A DNA stretch of 64,000 nucleotides, from NCBI GenBank assembly GCA_001247695.2, contig LGRX02025988.1, positions 1 through 64,000 on the forward strand, given 5' to 3'. Both the position numbers and the translations under genes were made by a program. Shown here one piece after another: positions 32,556-43,273 of this stretch; position 1 is the first letter of the stretch, and each line of letters opens with the position of its first letter. Source of the stretch: Cymbomonas tetramitiformis (Eukaryota > Chlorophyta > Pyramimonadophyceae > Pyramimonadales > Pyramimonadaceae). The notes under the pieces were generated by a model, which worked only from the letters and a program-made list of their open reading frames with translations, did no database searches and was not told the origin of the DNA.

Positions 32556-32956
32556 ATATATGTGAGAATGTGGGGCCACAATGTATCTTCTATTTGAGAT
32601 GATATCAATTGCATTGGCACTCCTTGAACGGGGGAAATCCTTGTCATATTCAAGATACAAGTGAAATCCTCCTCTACACGATTGAGCGGTATAGGTATTG
32701 AACACCCTTGGATCTTTTCCAAACGCAAGAGTCCATGGATGGTTGTCCATGTCCCACTTGTTGGTATCCAAGTCTACCACAATCATGTCGTTGACTTTAC
32801 CACCAAGGATACCCACATTGTATTTTTTGTTTGGTTCTATACCTTTGAATTGCTTGCTTTTGTCTTCATAGAAACCTATGCTATCGCTCGTTGGTGCTTT
32901 AGAAATTAGAATTGGGATTCAACTTGATCTTGATCATATCTTGAAGGGGACGAGTA

Positions 32957-33181
32957 TCATCCTACATAGTGACAACACTTTGGTAGGACATCTTTCTTAT
33001 ATACATGTACTTCTCTTTTCTTTAAGTAGTTTATAGACATGGACGAAACGGAAAAAATCAATATTTGCAAGATTTTTTCTCCCTCTTTTTTCAGCCTATA
33101 CATTTCTCGTCTTTTGGCATTGATCTCATCCTTATATAGGGCGTAAAATCTCCTTGAAGACTTTTTTACAAGCTCTCTCAC
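32957..33181 (-). CDS. Small basic protein, unknown
   Basis: Up to 74 residues upstream of the primase gene on the same strand. The segment RRFYALYKDEINAKRREMYRLKKE recalls short viral proteins rich in Tyr-Lys-Glu repeats, but I cannot assign a family. The start codon is uncertain. It may be a remnant. Confidence 0.25.
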   Translation of the reverse strand: MRELVKKSSRRFYALYKDEINAKRREMYRLKKEGEKILQILIFSVSSMSINYLKKREVHVYKKDVLPKCCHYVG

Positions 33182-33286
33182 TTGATCTATATGGGTGTCT
33201 CTATACCGCTTTGGGGCGACTTCGCAAGGCTTCGCTACGAGCCATTATTGGTATATACATGCAATATAACCTTTAAGTTTTTTATT

Positions 33287-33637
33287 TGTCATAAAGTGAG
33301 ACTCAAATTTACTATATACATCAATTTCCAATTATGACAAGGTCTTTAAGTTGAAATCGCAAAAAATGAGCCGGAGATTTTAAACCCTAAATGACCAATT
33401 AGGGTTTGTCACAAATTGGGAATTAATATTACGATATAGATCAATCTCTAATTGTGACAAATGACGCCAAAGACAGTCAAAAGTGGCTCAAACATGATCA
33501 AAAAACTCGAAAAATGACCCTAAAATGTCAAAATCGCAAAAAATTGAGCCGGAGATTTTAAACCCAAAATGACCCATATGAGGTTGTCATAAAGTGGAAC
33601 TTAATATTACTATATACATCAATCTCACTTTATGACG
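33287..33637 (+). repeat. 53-bp palindromic repeats, copies 5-7
   Basis: Copies at 33287-33339, 33407-33459 and 33585-33637, all in plus orientation. Copies 6 and 7 contain TAATATTAC; copy 5 has AAATTTAC. A second repeated sequence (AAAAAATGAGCCGGAGATTT and similar) lies between copies at about 33358 and 33537. No gene is present here. Confidence 0.92.
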
Positions 33638-33825
33638 CCCGCGAAAAATACTGCCTAAAAATGGGCGAAAACAGAGCCTTAAAACGTCAAAAACTGCAGC
33701 CTGCAGATCGCGAAATGTTTTCATTTTTTCTCTACCTTTTCAGAGTCAGAACTCATATGACAATTTTCCACAACTGTCATCATTTTTTTACCGTCCGGTT
33801 GATCACCCGAGTGATCATCCAACCG

Positions 33826-33906
33826 ACTCGCAAGCGACTCGCAAGCGACTCGCAAGTGACCCACAAGTGACCCACAAGTGACCCACAAGTGACCCGCAAG
33901 CGACTC
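33826..33906. repeat. 11-bp tandem repeat
   Basis: About seven copies alternating between CGCAAGCGACT and CACAAGTGACC forms. Low-complexity array in the non-coding right part of the virus-like block. Confidence 0.85.
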
Positions 33907-34023
33907 ATTCCGGCGATTTGGTTTAAAATTTAGAAATTTGCATATATGAACGTCAACGATTGGTTATGCATACTGATATGATTTATTTGATCGTTACCTG
34001 GATGCACATATCAGTGCCATGTG

Positions 34024-34090
34024 GATCGTCACTTGGATGATCACTTGGATGATCACTTGGATGATCACTTGGATGATCACTTGGATGCTC
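34024..34090. repeat. 12-bp tandem repeat TGGATGATCACT
   Basis: Five to six copies of TGGATGATCACT, each containing the palindrome TGATCA. The motif recalls the GATCACC/GTGATCATCC strings at 33790-33830, so both arrays may share an origin. Confidence 0.85.
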
Positions 34091-34985
34091 AAGATTATAG
34101 AAATAGTTATGGATATCATGACGAGTTGTAATATTTATACTATAAATTTGAGATGAGAATATATACAAATAAGAATTCGCTTGCTTAAATTTTGTATAAA
34201 GAAAATTTCAGGATGTGATATCTTCATGTATTTATATCGCGGTAGATCTTCCGAATGCATACATTTTCTTTGAATAATAATATATAAAAGATATAGTGTA
34301 GGATAGAAATATATAAATACAAAAATAAACATGCCAAGAATTTTTCAAAATTTACGTGGAGAGGTATTGAAATTCAATCTAAAACGAATCGCGAAATTCT
34401 ATTTATATCACAAACATATATAAATTTTAAGTTACGCCGATTTTTATAGAAATATAAGTATTTATATTGCTTTGCCGATTCTATAGAAATGTATATATAA
34501 CTATTATAAACGTATATTTCAGTATTCATATATAAAAGTCCTAGTAACATCAAATGCGAAATACTTATTTCATTATTCGTTCCACCGAAATTCTATATTT
34601 ATATGTCAGACTTATTGTAAACCACAAGATCTGTACATAGATCTGACGATTCATAAATTTATTCTGCACGCGGAATTAGAACAGTAAAACGAAATCGCCC
34701 GAACGAATCAGAGAGAGGCATCGTCTGTATTTAGCAAAACAAATCAAAATAAATGCATAAACAGTGCAGGAAAAATCAATATAAACAGCATGTACACTTT
34801 GACCGTATTGGACACACGTCCGTTGTGAAAGTACACGTTTTAGGGTTGCCTAGCTTATGTTTCAACGATGAAAAGCGAAGTTTACACTTTAATAACCGTA
34901 TTATGAACTCCCCCAAAAATTCTATGTCGTCATAAGATAATGAAAGAGAAAGGAGAAAAAGGAAATATGGGCGTCGATCAAGTTT
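34091..34985. other. AT-rich non-coding stretch
   Basis: Very AT-rich, with many ATATAAATA-like strings and no supported frame or repeat family. It separates palindrome copies 7 and 8. Confidence 0.5.
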
Positions 34986-35735
34986 TGTCATAAAGAGAAA
35001 CTTAAAATTACTATATACACCATTCTCAGTTTATGACAAGGATCGCGATCGCAAAAAAAGCATGAAACGCCAAAAGCAACAAAAGGAACAATCGGAGATT
35101 GTTCCCCGGAAAGATTGTTGCCGATATTTTAGGTAACCATTGCCTCACTTTTTCAATAAATCACAACTAATTTCTGCAGCTGGTGCGTGTCAGAAAGTGA
35201 AACTTAGATTTACTATATAGACCAATTTCTAATAATGACAAGCATGGCAACCCGTAATCTCATCAGCTCCGATCACAGATCTGGGTCAAATCGCACCGTG
35301 AGGGAAAATCTACATAAGTTCACATGCTGTGTACATAAGTTCACAGATCAATCTACACAAATTCACAGTTGTCACAAACAGAAACTTATATTTACTATAA
35401 TACTACTTCTCTAATTATGACAAACTATATTCCAGATCACAGATTTCCAAATCGCAGATTTCCAGATATCTACCACTGGACTGTGTCACAAACAGAAACT
35501 TATATTTACTATAATGATGATTCTCAGATAATGACAAAAGCAACAATCATAGATTGTTGCCGGAGTTGTGTTTCCAGATCGCAGATTTTTCAGAAATCTA
35601 CATAAGTTCACAAACCATGGTAAAATCGCAAAATTCCAGAAATCTACATAAGTTCACAGCTCAATCTACATAAGTTCACAGTTGTCACAAAGTGGAACTT
35701 ATATTTACTATAATGATGATTCTCAGATAATGACA
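34986..35735 (+). repeat. 53-bp palindromic repeats, copies 8-12, with TCTACATAAGTTCACA repeats
   Basis: Copies at 34986-35038, 35188-35240, 35370-35422, 35484-35536 and 35683-35735, all plus. The last three share the centre TATATTTACTATAAT. Between them the 16-bp string TCTACATAAGTTCACA and variants recur at about 35309-35670. The block stops exactly at the end of copy 12, where GC-rich Gypsy sequence begins. Confidence 0.92.
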
Positions 35736-35805
35736 AACCGCGAGGCCACCCCCAACGCCCAGTGGGCCACCACCACCACCACCTCCTCCTGGTAGCGCGT
35801 TTGCG

Positions 35806-37813
35806 TTGCCAGCGCCAGGGCATGATGGTGGAGGTCGTGATGGGTCACCAGAGAGACCTCCCCTTCCCCCTCCTTCTGGTCAAGGTGGGTATCGAGGGCG
35901 GGCTCTACTGGCCACTCGAGATGGGCACACTCTGTGGGTACCGCAGCCTTGGGGGAACACTGGATACCCCCTCGGAATGCCGACGGCCACGGTCAGATCG
36001 GCTGCAGATGGGGGCCTTGACCTCTTCTACAAGGCTATCCTCATGCTGGGGGTATCACTGAGGGAGTACCTTGACATGGGGGGCACTGTGGCACAGCCAC
36101 CAGTCATGCTAACGACCCCGGAGATGGAGACGCATGCGTGGGTGGTGGACCGGGGCGTGGTGGACGCGGCCCTCCTGGCATACCGCAGTAGGCCTGCGGG
36201 CTCAGGAAACCCCCGCCCGGAATGGAAGCACGTCTCCAGTACCCCTGAGTCCGAGACTCACCTCCTGGATCCCGACTGTCTTGCAGCATGGGCCGAGGTG
36301 GAGCAATCGGAGTGGTATCGGCAGCTGCAGTCACAGTCAGCTCCTACGCCAATTCCGACTCCAACCCCGCCTCCATCTGATGGTCGAGCCCATTTCCTAG
36401 CTCTGACAGCAGCCCCCACCTCTGTACACCACCCGACGACCCCCGCGCCTGCGACGGCTCCGACTGACCTTGGTCCACGTCATCATCCTCGACCTCACCT
36501 TTCACCTAACGCAGCGACCTTTACTCCTGCAGCTACTTCATCGTCCACCGCGGGAGAGCCCAGCAGCCGTGACCTCAGGCGAGCAGAAGGTGGAGGACGC
36601 GCTAATGAAGCTCGTGAACAAGCTGCCGAAGTTCCCTTCAGAAGGTGATCTGTCCGAAGACGACAAGGTCAACCAGCTGGAGGCCTTCTCTCGAAAGGTC
36701 CAGAACTTACTGGACAACAAGCTGGTGATGAGGGCGTGCCGCCAAGCTAGCTGCACCGGTGAGGGATACATTGCCTCCGTCCCTGACATCATGTGGATTG
36801 TGGCGGAGGAGTGCTTGCGAGGTGAGCAGCGGGAGTTTGTGGAGAAGGCCGCGGGATGTGTCGGCACGTCAGCGGGGTGAATACAGCGGTACGCCGACGC
36901 TGACATATTCTTCGGAGACCTGGCCCTCAGCCTGCTGGCTATTGAGAAGCTGCAGAAGCTGCGTGACGGACTCACTCGAAGACAATCGAGCAAGGAGACG
37001 ACCAACGCTTACCACTCGCGACTGTCTGCGCGGCAGCGCACCGTAAACTTCCTGGCCAAGGTAGTGCCTGGTTGTGTGCCCGTCTCCGACGAGGATTTCG
37101 GCCACCACTTCTGGCGGGGGTTGGTGCACCACAGCAAGGTGGGGCTGGAAATGAGGAGGGTGAACCTGGATCTCAATGATCCAGGGGAGTGGGAGAATCG
37201 GGCACGTGCTGAAGGGCACAGCCGAGGCGTTACCTCGGCTGTTCTCAAGGTGCTCGAATTCGCCAGTGACATCGAGGCGAGCAAGGCATCCAAGGCGGCA
37301 GACGCAGCCAGCAGAAGAGCCCCAGCACCTTCTGCACCTTTCTGGCAGCAACGTCGAGGGCGTACCCTAAATGCACTGACGGAGTCTGAGCTCGAGCTGG
37401 CCGCGACATCCACACCTCCTCCTCCACCTGGACTGCCCCCTCCTGGTGCTCCACCTGGCCTCCCGGCTCCAGAGACACGGGAGTGCTACGCGTGTGGAAG
37501 GCGTGGACATCTGGTGCGGGATTGCAAGGACGCGGCCAAGCTGGCTGCGTGGAAGGCGAACGCTCCTAAGAGGTTGTCTCGAGACAGGCGGCAGGTGACC
37601 GCTATGTTCTTCGCCATGGCACACGATGAGGACATCTCGTGGGCACCGGTGGAGCTGCGGGGGGAAGTGGAGGCCCTTGCAGCCGCAGACGTCAACGCTG
37701 TTCTAGAGTTGGCGGCTCTCACTGATTGTACAGATCTGGTGGAGGGCATCATTGAGGCGCAGCGGGCGTCCCCGGCGGCCAGCGAGCTGCCGGCCGACTC
37801 GGATCGGCAATAA
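35806..37813 (+). pseudogene. Gypsy Gag with zinc knuckle, frameshift and stop
   Basis: The N-terminal Gly/Pro-rich part starts near 35806 and shifts frame at about 36580. The capsid-like part then runs 36550-37813 with one in-frame TGA at 36878-36880. A Pro-rich linker (PPPPPGLPPPGAPPGLP) precedes a CX2CX4HX4C zinc knuckle, CYACGRRGHLVRDC, at about 37480-37525. This is the nucleocapsid arrangement of Gypsy Gag. Confidence 0.8.
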
Positions 37814-37994
37814 GGTCTAAGGACCCTTTCGGCTGAGGGGCCAGAACGTGACACTGGACGTCGCTCTCTTGCCGAGACCCCTCAACCGGCTCCCGCAGCG
37901 GCGGGGGTAACCCCCATCATCGACGACCCCATGCCCAAGCACTACTCCGTGCTAGAACCCTGGGCCTACCTACGAGGGTATCTACAGGCCCTGT

Positions 37995-39257
37995 TTGGCC
38001 GCAGTGTCTGACCGTCTGAATGCTTGGCACTTCAGGCGGCCAGCGGGGGCGCTTTCCATGGAAGTGTTGATGATGCGACTACGCAAAAGCCTGAAGCGCA
38101 AGTCGACGACGGGGATCCGTTCTACACTGGAACGGATGCAACAAGGTCGTGGCATGAGGTCGTTTGCCGCGCCAGTAGCTCGGAGGTACAAGAGACGGAG
38201 CGAGCTGGATAACGTCGGGAATGAGGTGGACCTGATGCACCTGCAGAAGCAAGCCCCGGCCCACCACACTCCGTTGGGCACGCTGCCACTGCCGACGCAG
38301 CAGCAGCGCATGGTCGAGCACGTGTCGGCACTGTTGCAGGGCCCTCCGAGGTCACGTGGGATGTGCAACGACTCCCCGCAGGTCCGTGCACTGGACCTGG
38401 CGGAGACACGGGCCCACGATCTATGCCTTGCGTGGGACGAGATGACTCCGGCGGAGCAGGCTGACGCCTTGGAGCAGGATACCCCGATAGGGCACCGCGC
38501 GTGGGAGGCGGAGGGCCTTCTGCGCTGGCGCGGCCGACAGCGTGGGATGCCGGCGGAGGAATCACTGGCCGTCATGGACTCGCCCCCCTACCCTTGGGCT
38601 ACGGGGGATGTTGGTGGAAACTCCGTGGGAGTGCCCGCGGCTTCTGTTTCGGCCACGGGGACCATTCCTGGCACAGGGGGGGACATCCCCGGGATGCCGG
38701 ATGCATGGTGCAGCTTGTACAGAGTGCACCAGTACCGTGAAAGGCAGTCGGCGGTGACTCCTGCAGAGATGAGGGCGGACCTCTTTGGTGAGCAGCCGGA
38801 GCAGCAGCCGATTGAGATTACACCGCCTGATGCCGTGACTCCTGACGAAGTACTGGAGGGTGGACCAGTGAACGAGTCTCCGGAGCACCTGGAGGACAAT
38901 TTGACCCAGCAAATGGCTACAGACGGGGGCCAGCAGCGGGGTGCAGACCCGGCGGCGCCGGACGCTGGTGAGGTCGAGGACAGCATGACCCAGCAGCTGG
39001 CCAAAACTGGGGCCCCAGAGGAAATTCACGCACTGGACACTCATCCCCTGCCGGGAGACACTGAGGAAGAAGACATGCTCACTCACCCACTAACGGAGAA
39101 TGATGATGGCGACGATGATGGTGATGAGGAGTGTGGGGGTGACAACGACACGGGCATGGGTGTCGGCCGTTGCAAGCGCATCCTGCGTGACGGGGGTGTG
39201 CTGTGGGCATCTCAGCTCGCTGTGGCTCACGTGATGAGGAAGGAGCACTGCTGTTAG
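37995..39257 (+). CDS. Gypsy spacer frame between Gag and protease
   Basis: An open frame of about 420 codons, Arg-rich at first and acidic later (DDGDDDGDEECGGDND), with no recognised domain. It overlaps the protease frame by about 55 bp in another frame, consistent with programmed frameshifting or decay. It is probably part of the Gag-Pol precursor of this lineage rather than an independent gene. Confidence 0.4.
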   Translation: MAAVSDRLNAWHFRRPAGALSMEVLMMRLRKSLKRKSTTGIRSTLERMQQGRGMRSFAAPVARRYKRRSELDNVGNEVDLMHLQKQAPAHHTPLGTLPLPTQQQRMVEHVSALLQGPPRSRGMCNDSPQVRALDLAETRAHDLCLAWDEMTPAEQADALEQDTPIGHRAWEAEGLLRWRGRQRGMPAEESLAVMDSPPYPWATGDVGGNSVGVPAASVSATGTIPGTGGDIPGMPDAWCSLYRVHQYRERQSAVTPAEMRADLFGEQPEQQPIEITPPDAVTPDEVLEGGPVNESPEHLEDNLTQQMATDGGQQRGADPAAPDAGEVEDSMTQQLAKTGAPEEIHALDTHPLPGDTEEEDMLTHPLTENDDGDDDGDEECGGDNDTGMGVGRCKRILRDGGVLWASQLAVAHVMRKEHCC

Positions 39258-39805
39258 TCTTCTACGCGTATCTGCGTGGCAAGCTTGTCAAGGTGCTCGT
39301 GGACTCTGGTGCCTCGGACAACTTCGTGTCTGAGGACTGCGTACGACGTTGTGGCCTACGCGTACGGCAGGGTCCGCGGATGAAGGTCACGCTGGCGGAC
39401 GGGTCGGTGAAGACCACAGGGGCTGTGGCCTACTCGAAGTTCACGGCCCCCACCGCAGCGGGCTCCACCTATAATGAGTCGGCCATGGCCATGCGGGTGT
39501 TGCCACTCGGGATCCAAGTGGACGTGGTGCTGGGGGGGAAATGGCTGCGTAGCCTTTCTCCCATCATGTTGGATTACGCCGGTCACGGCTCCGTGTCCTT
39601 CGCGCGTAGGACGAAGGGGGGGGGTAAAGAGCTCGTGACCATCGCTGGCTGCAACCCGGGTAAAAGCGTTGGTGGGCGCGGAGACAACCGTGCCGGACTC
39701 ATCGATGAGGTCTTCCTGACGGCTGTGCACTGCGCAAGCACCTCCTGTACGCGGAGACGCAAAGGCTCACGGGCGACGCCTCCGCTCAGCCGGCGTGGCT
39801 TATGA
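39203..39805 (+). CDS. Gypsy aspartic protease
   Basis: The retropepsin-type active site LVDSGASDNFV lies at about 39297-39330. Further on, LGIQVDVVLGGKWL matches the conserved Ile-Leu-Gly segment that forms the second half of the fold (usual form VILGMDWL). Its end overlaps the reverse-transcriptase frame by a few bases. Confidence 0.82.
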   Translation: MGISARCGSRDEEGALLLVFYAYLRGKLVKVLVDSGASDNFVSEDCVRRCGLRVRQGPRMKVTLADGSVKTTGAVAYSKFTAPTAAGSTYNESAMAMRVLPLGIQVDVVLGGKWLRSLSPIMLDYAGHGSVSFARRTKGGGKELVTIAGCNPGKSVGGRGDNRAGLIDEVFLTAVHCASTSCTRRRKGSRATPPLSRRGL

Positions 39806-40939
39806 TGGCGCGCAGGGACGGCAGCGAGCACGATTCGGCCTACGCTGCCACTGCAGCCGGGGATCATCCCGACGCGGAACTCCTCGCGGTCGAGGCCGAG
39901 GCAGTATGCCTCTCGGTGGACACTGCAGCTGATGCGAAGCCTGTGGCCAGCACTCAGGGGAAGCTGGAACCCCCGGATACTGGGGGCACCGCCAAAGACA
40001 TCCCGCAGGACACGAGGGACGCCAAGGTGGCACCCCGCTGGAAGGAGAAGTTCCGGGCACTCTTCGAGGAGTTCTCCGAGGAGCTGCGTGACGCCCTCCC
40101 CATGATGTCCAAACTGCGGCGGTCGATGGAGGATGAGGCCAGAGTCACCCTTAAGCCGGACAAGGAGGGAGGACCCCCATTTCGCCGTCCCTACCGCATG
40201 TCTGTGGAAGAGCTTCGGCAGCTGCGGGAACGCATCGAGCAGCTGGTGGAGAAGGGCTACATCAGACCCTCATCCAGTCCTTACGCGGCACCATGTCTCA
40301 TGGTACCCAAACCGGGCCAGCCTAACACGCTGCGCCTGGTGGTGGATTACCGCCAACTGAACTCTCAAACAGTGAGAGATCGGTACCCGCTGCCGGACAT
40401 TCAGTTGATGTTCGACGAGATGCAGGGCGCCACCCACTTCTCCTCCTTCGACGCCGTGGATGGATTCTGGCAAGTCCCCATGGCTGAGGAAGACGTGGAG
40501 AAGACAGCGTTCACCACCCAGATGGGCTCCTACGAGTGGCTGGTGATGCCACAGGGATTGCAGAATTCCCCGTCACAGTACCAGCGGAGGATGCAGAGAG
40601 CCTTGGGACACTTACCTTTCGTCCGAATCTTCATCGACGATGTGGTGGTGTTCTCGAAGGGTGGAGTCCAAGAACACTACGACAATGCAAGGCATTGCAT
40701 GAATACTTTGAATTGAATATGAATGCACCGCCGAAAATACATTCATGAGTATGAATGCACCATGAAAAATGTACTCATGAGTATGAATATTAATTTCTCA
40801 TTTTATTCATATTCAACTCAAATTACTCAAATAATTTCGGGAAATGTTGATAAACATGACTTAGTGTATTACGAGCTACGTGAGTCGTAATATCAATTAG
40901 AATTTTAGACTCCAATTTTGGTTTGCAACATATCCTAAT

Positions 40940-41290
40940 CTCACCGCGACATAACATCTCACCGCAATATCCCATCCCACCGCGACATAACATCTCACCG
41001 CAATATCCCATCTCACCGCGACATCATAACATCTCACCGCAATATCCCATCTGACCGCGACATAACATCTTACCGCAATATCCCATCTCACCGCGACATC
41101 ATAACATCTCACCGCAATATCCCATCTCACCGCGACATAACATCTTACCGCAATATCCCATCTCACCGCGACATAACATCTCACCGCGATATCCCATCTC
41201 ACCGCGACATAACATCTCACCGCAATATCCCATCTCACCGCGACATAACATCTCACCGCAATATCCCATCTCACCGCGACATATCAATTG
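40940..41290. repeat. Minisatellite of 18/36-bp units inside the hAT element
   Basis: Alternating 18-mers CACCGCGACATAACATCT and CACCGCAATATCCCATCT make a 36-bp higher-order unit repeated about nine times, with an occasional 3-bp ATC insertion. Confidence 0.93.
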
Positions 41291-41647
41291 ATTTTGATAT
41301 TCCAATTCACATATCAATTAATACTAATGTCGTAATGTGACCTGAATTATTGTAATTGCATATCTGAAGCCATACACTGTCAATAAGTAAAACAAACCAC
41401 TGCTAAATAACTGAACAAAGTGAAATTACATAAGTTACCGCGCAACAGGTAAATTACCATATGGAATATGACTATTCCATTATTATTGTAACCCATCAAT
41501 GTTTTTGGAGGCAAACATAACAAGTCATGCAGGTGTCATATTCTTATTCCTCTATCATATAATTATAGTTCAATTTCGGGTTTCTAAACAGAACCACACA
41601 TACAAATACAAACAAAGCTAGCACTCTGGCTCAGGGCTAGGTATCGT

Positions 41648-42764
41648 TCACTCCTCCTCACCTTTGCCACGATACAGTTCAACATATTTGCTTTTTATGG
41701 CAGGGATTTGAGGATTGTATGCGGCCTTGTTGATACCGCAGGGAACCAATGTTGCCAAAGTGTGCGGTGCCATATTAGGATCAGTCAGAAACCCAGCCCT
41801 TGAAAAAACCTGCTCACAGTTAGCCTCGTGGGGAAGATGGCAAGCGGTCTGCTTGAACACTATCAGGTGCAGAGGGAACTGTTCTCGAAGCTGCCACATC
41901 ATTTGGAACTCGTTAAGCAGTCCATTCTCCCGGGAAAACCGCTCATAGTGTTCCAGTGCCAGGTTATCCCAACGCTTCCTTTCATCGGTCACGACATCAA
42001 AGGCTACTATAACGTTGTCTCCGCCGACAAAACCTACTATCTCAGACTCTGCAGCTGGCAACACTTTTGCTCCTCTGAATAGGCTTTGCACATTCTGTTT
42101 CTTTGGAGCTCGTTGAACATCCACCCCACTCTGCTGGGTAGTTAAACTCCGGGTGTAGATGGGCAATGTCGCGGCCTCTCGGAGTGCTGCCAAGTACAAA
42201 GTTCGTGCGAGCTCATACTGATTGAGAGATAAGTATTCCTTTGCATCTTGCTGCTTCGACATGAAGCATTGGATCAGACGAGAGTTTGATGGGCGATTCT
42301 CGAAGGCACGAGTGTGCAATTCCTCCTTCATATCTTAGCGTGCCGTCGTCGTCATGCTGTACAAATCCTCACCCTCACGCAAGAGCACAGCACGCACGCT
42401 CACGCTGTGCAAGGCTCAAGGATGAAGGGATCTCTTTCACCTCGAGTTTAGCTTCCGCGCGGCAGCATTTCTCTTTCAAGTCGTGGAGCAGTGTCAAAGC
42501 TTGGCTCCCTGTGCAGATCCCCGCATGTTCGATAGTTTCCTTGATATCATAAGGATATGCAAGAAACGCCTCGATCTCCTGACTCTGGTCCCACGCAAGA
42601 GTGTCGAGTCCGATCTCACTCGCTGCCACAGCCTGCCCTACCTTGCTACCTCCTTCTGACTCGTCGTTCTCAACTGTAGACTTCTTCCTCCCCATGATGG
42701 CTTTTCGTTTGTCGGCTGAGACGACACGGTATGAATTAGGTTTTTCTACTTGCGCGGGTGTCAT
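41648..42764 (-). pseudogene. hAT transposase remnant
   Basis: Two minus-strand frames (42764-42375 and 42331-41648), separated by a short break. The C-terminal frame has the hAT dimerisation domain: LPHEANCEQVFSRAGFLTD, followed by MAPHTLATLV. The first frame contains LTLLHDLKEKCC, resembling the segment before it. The BED zinc finger and much of the RNase-H-like catalytic core are missing, and only about 350 codons remain, so the element is non-autonomous. Confidence 0.85.
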
Positions 42765-43273
42765 CTGGGTATTGTCGCACTAGTGTCACAAAGTGAGTCG
42801 CAAGAGAGCCTGTGAGTTATTACTGGATGACGGGGCGTGCAGTCGAGGGGGGACTGTATTATTCAAATTAGTTAAGTAATTTGAGTTGAATATGAATAAT
42901 AAATCAATTTTACATTCATGAGTATGAATGCACCATGCCAATCGTACTCTTGAGTATGCATATTAATTTTGGGGGGTATTCATATTCATATGCATGAATA
43001 ATAGTCGTGCTCATGCAGTGCCTTGCGACAATGTCCGTACCTTCCTTCAGACCTGTCGTGAGAAAGGAGTATACCTCAAGGCCTCTAAGGCGCAGATGCT
43101 GAAGGAGTCCTTGAGGTTTCTTGGGCACACCCTGTCCAGCGAGGGCTGCAAGCCGCAGCACGACAAGGTGGCGGTAGTGCGGGACTGGCCGGCGCTGGAG
43201 AACGTCACTCACGTCCGGCAGTTCCTGGGCCTAGCCGCCGGTTATTATCTCCGACATCGCGCAGTCCCTCACC

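Larger units (their letters stand above)
27528..32938 (-). pseudogene. Primase-polymerase fused to UL9/origin-binding-type SF2 helicase, split by an LTR element
   Basis: Replication gene on the minus strand. The N-terminal part (32938-32561) has archaeo-eukaryotic primase features: VDLDT (metal-binding acidic pair), GGFHLYLEYD, then AIDIISNRRYIVAP. After the LTR element (29940-32555) the frame continues at 29939 without shift if one target duplication is discounted. Then comes a Walker A (SGCGTGKTTTF, about 29350) and the UL9-like IVSRVVLAEKHYDDF and IITIDSLSNL. The C-terminal helicase half (29096-28080) has IIYSPKVVYGID and QQVMRERNPT. Lesions: frameshifts near 32890, 29800 (A-runs) and 29120, and an in-frame TGA at 28080-28082 before the last 180 codons. 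This combination is known in mimivirus-like and other large DNA viruses and in herpesvirus UL9 for the helicase part. No intact product is expected. Confidence 0.8.
22252..35735. mobile_element. Degraded virus-like integration (large-DNA-virus or Polinton-like type)
   Basis: A contiguous set of genes typical of large eukaryotic DNA viruses and Polinton-like viruses: packaging ATPase, primase-polymerase/helicase, DNA cytosine methyltransferase and virion-type proteins. Most of it is AT-rich against GC-rich flanks, and 12 copies of one 53-bp palindrome are scattered in it. Genes carry in-frame stops, frameshifts and one LTR-element insertion, so the block is decaying. I found no major capsid protein, integrase or terminal inverted repeats. 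The left boundary is approximate. The right boundary coincides with the last palindrome, at the switch to the Gypsy element. Confidence 0.75.
40688..43025 (-). mobile_element. hAT-type DNA transposon, internally deleted
   Basis: 2,338 bp flanked by a perfect 8-bp target duplication, CGACAATG (40680-40687 and 43026-43033), the hallmark of hAT elements. The terminal inverted repeats are CAAGGCATTGCATGA and CAAGGCACTGCATGA (one mismatch in 15). Both subterminal regions share ATTCATGAGTATGAATGCACC and related strings, typical transposase-binding repeats. Inside are a minus-strand transposase remnant and a minisatellite. Confidence 0.95.

Noticed and set aside
33287..35735. Regularly spaced repeats as a possible CRISPR array
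   Set aside because: Spacing is irregular, repeats are 53 bp and divergent, the genome is eukaryotic and there are no cas genes.
35806..36648. Pro-rich frame as a host gene
   Set aside because: It runs directly into Gypsy Gag with one frameshift and has no splice structure, so it is best read as the Gag N-terminus.
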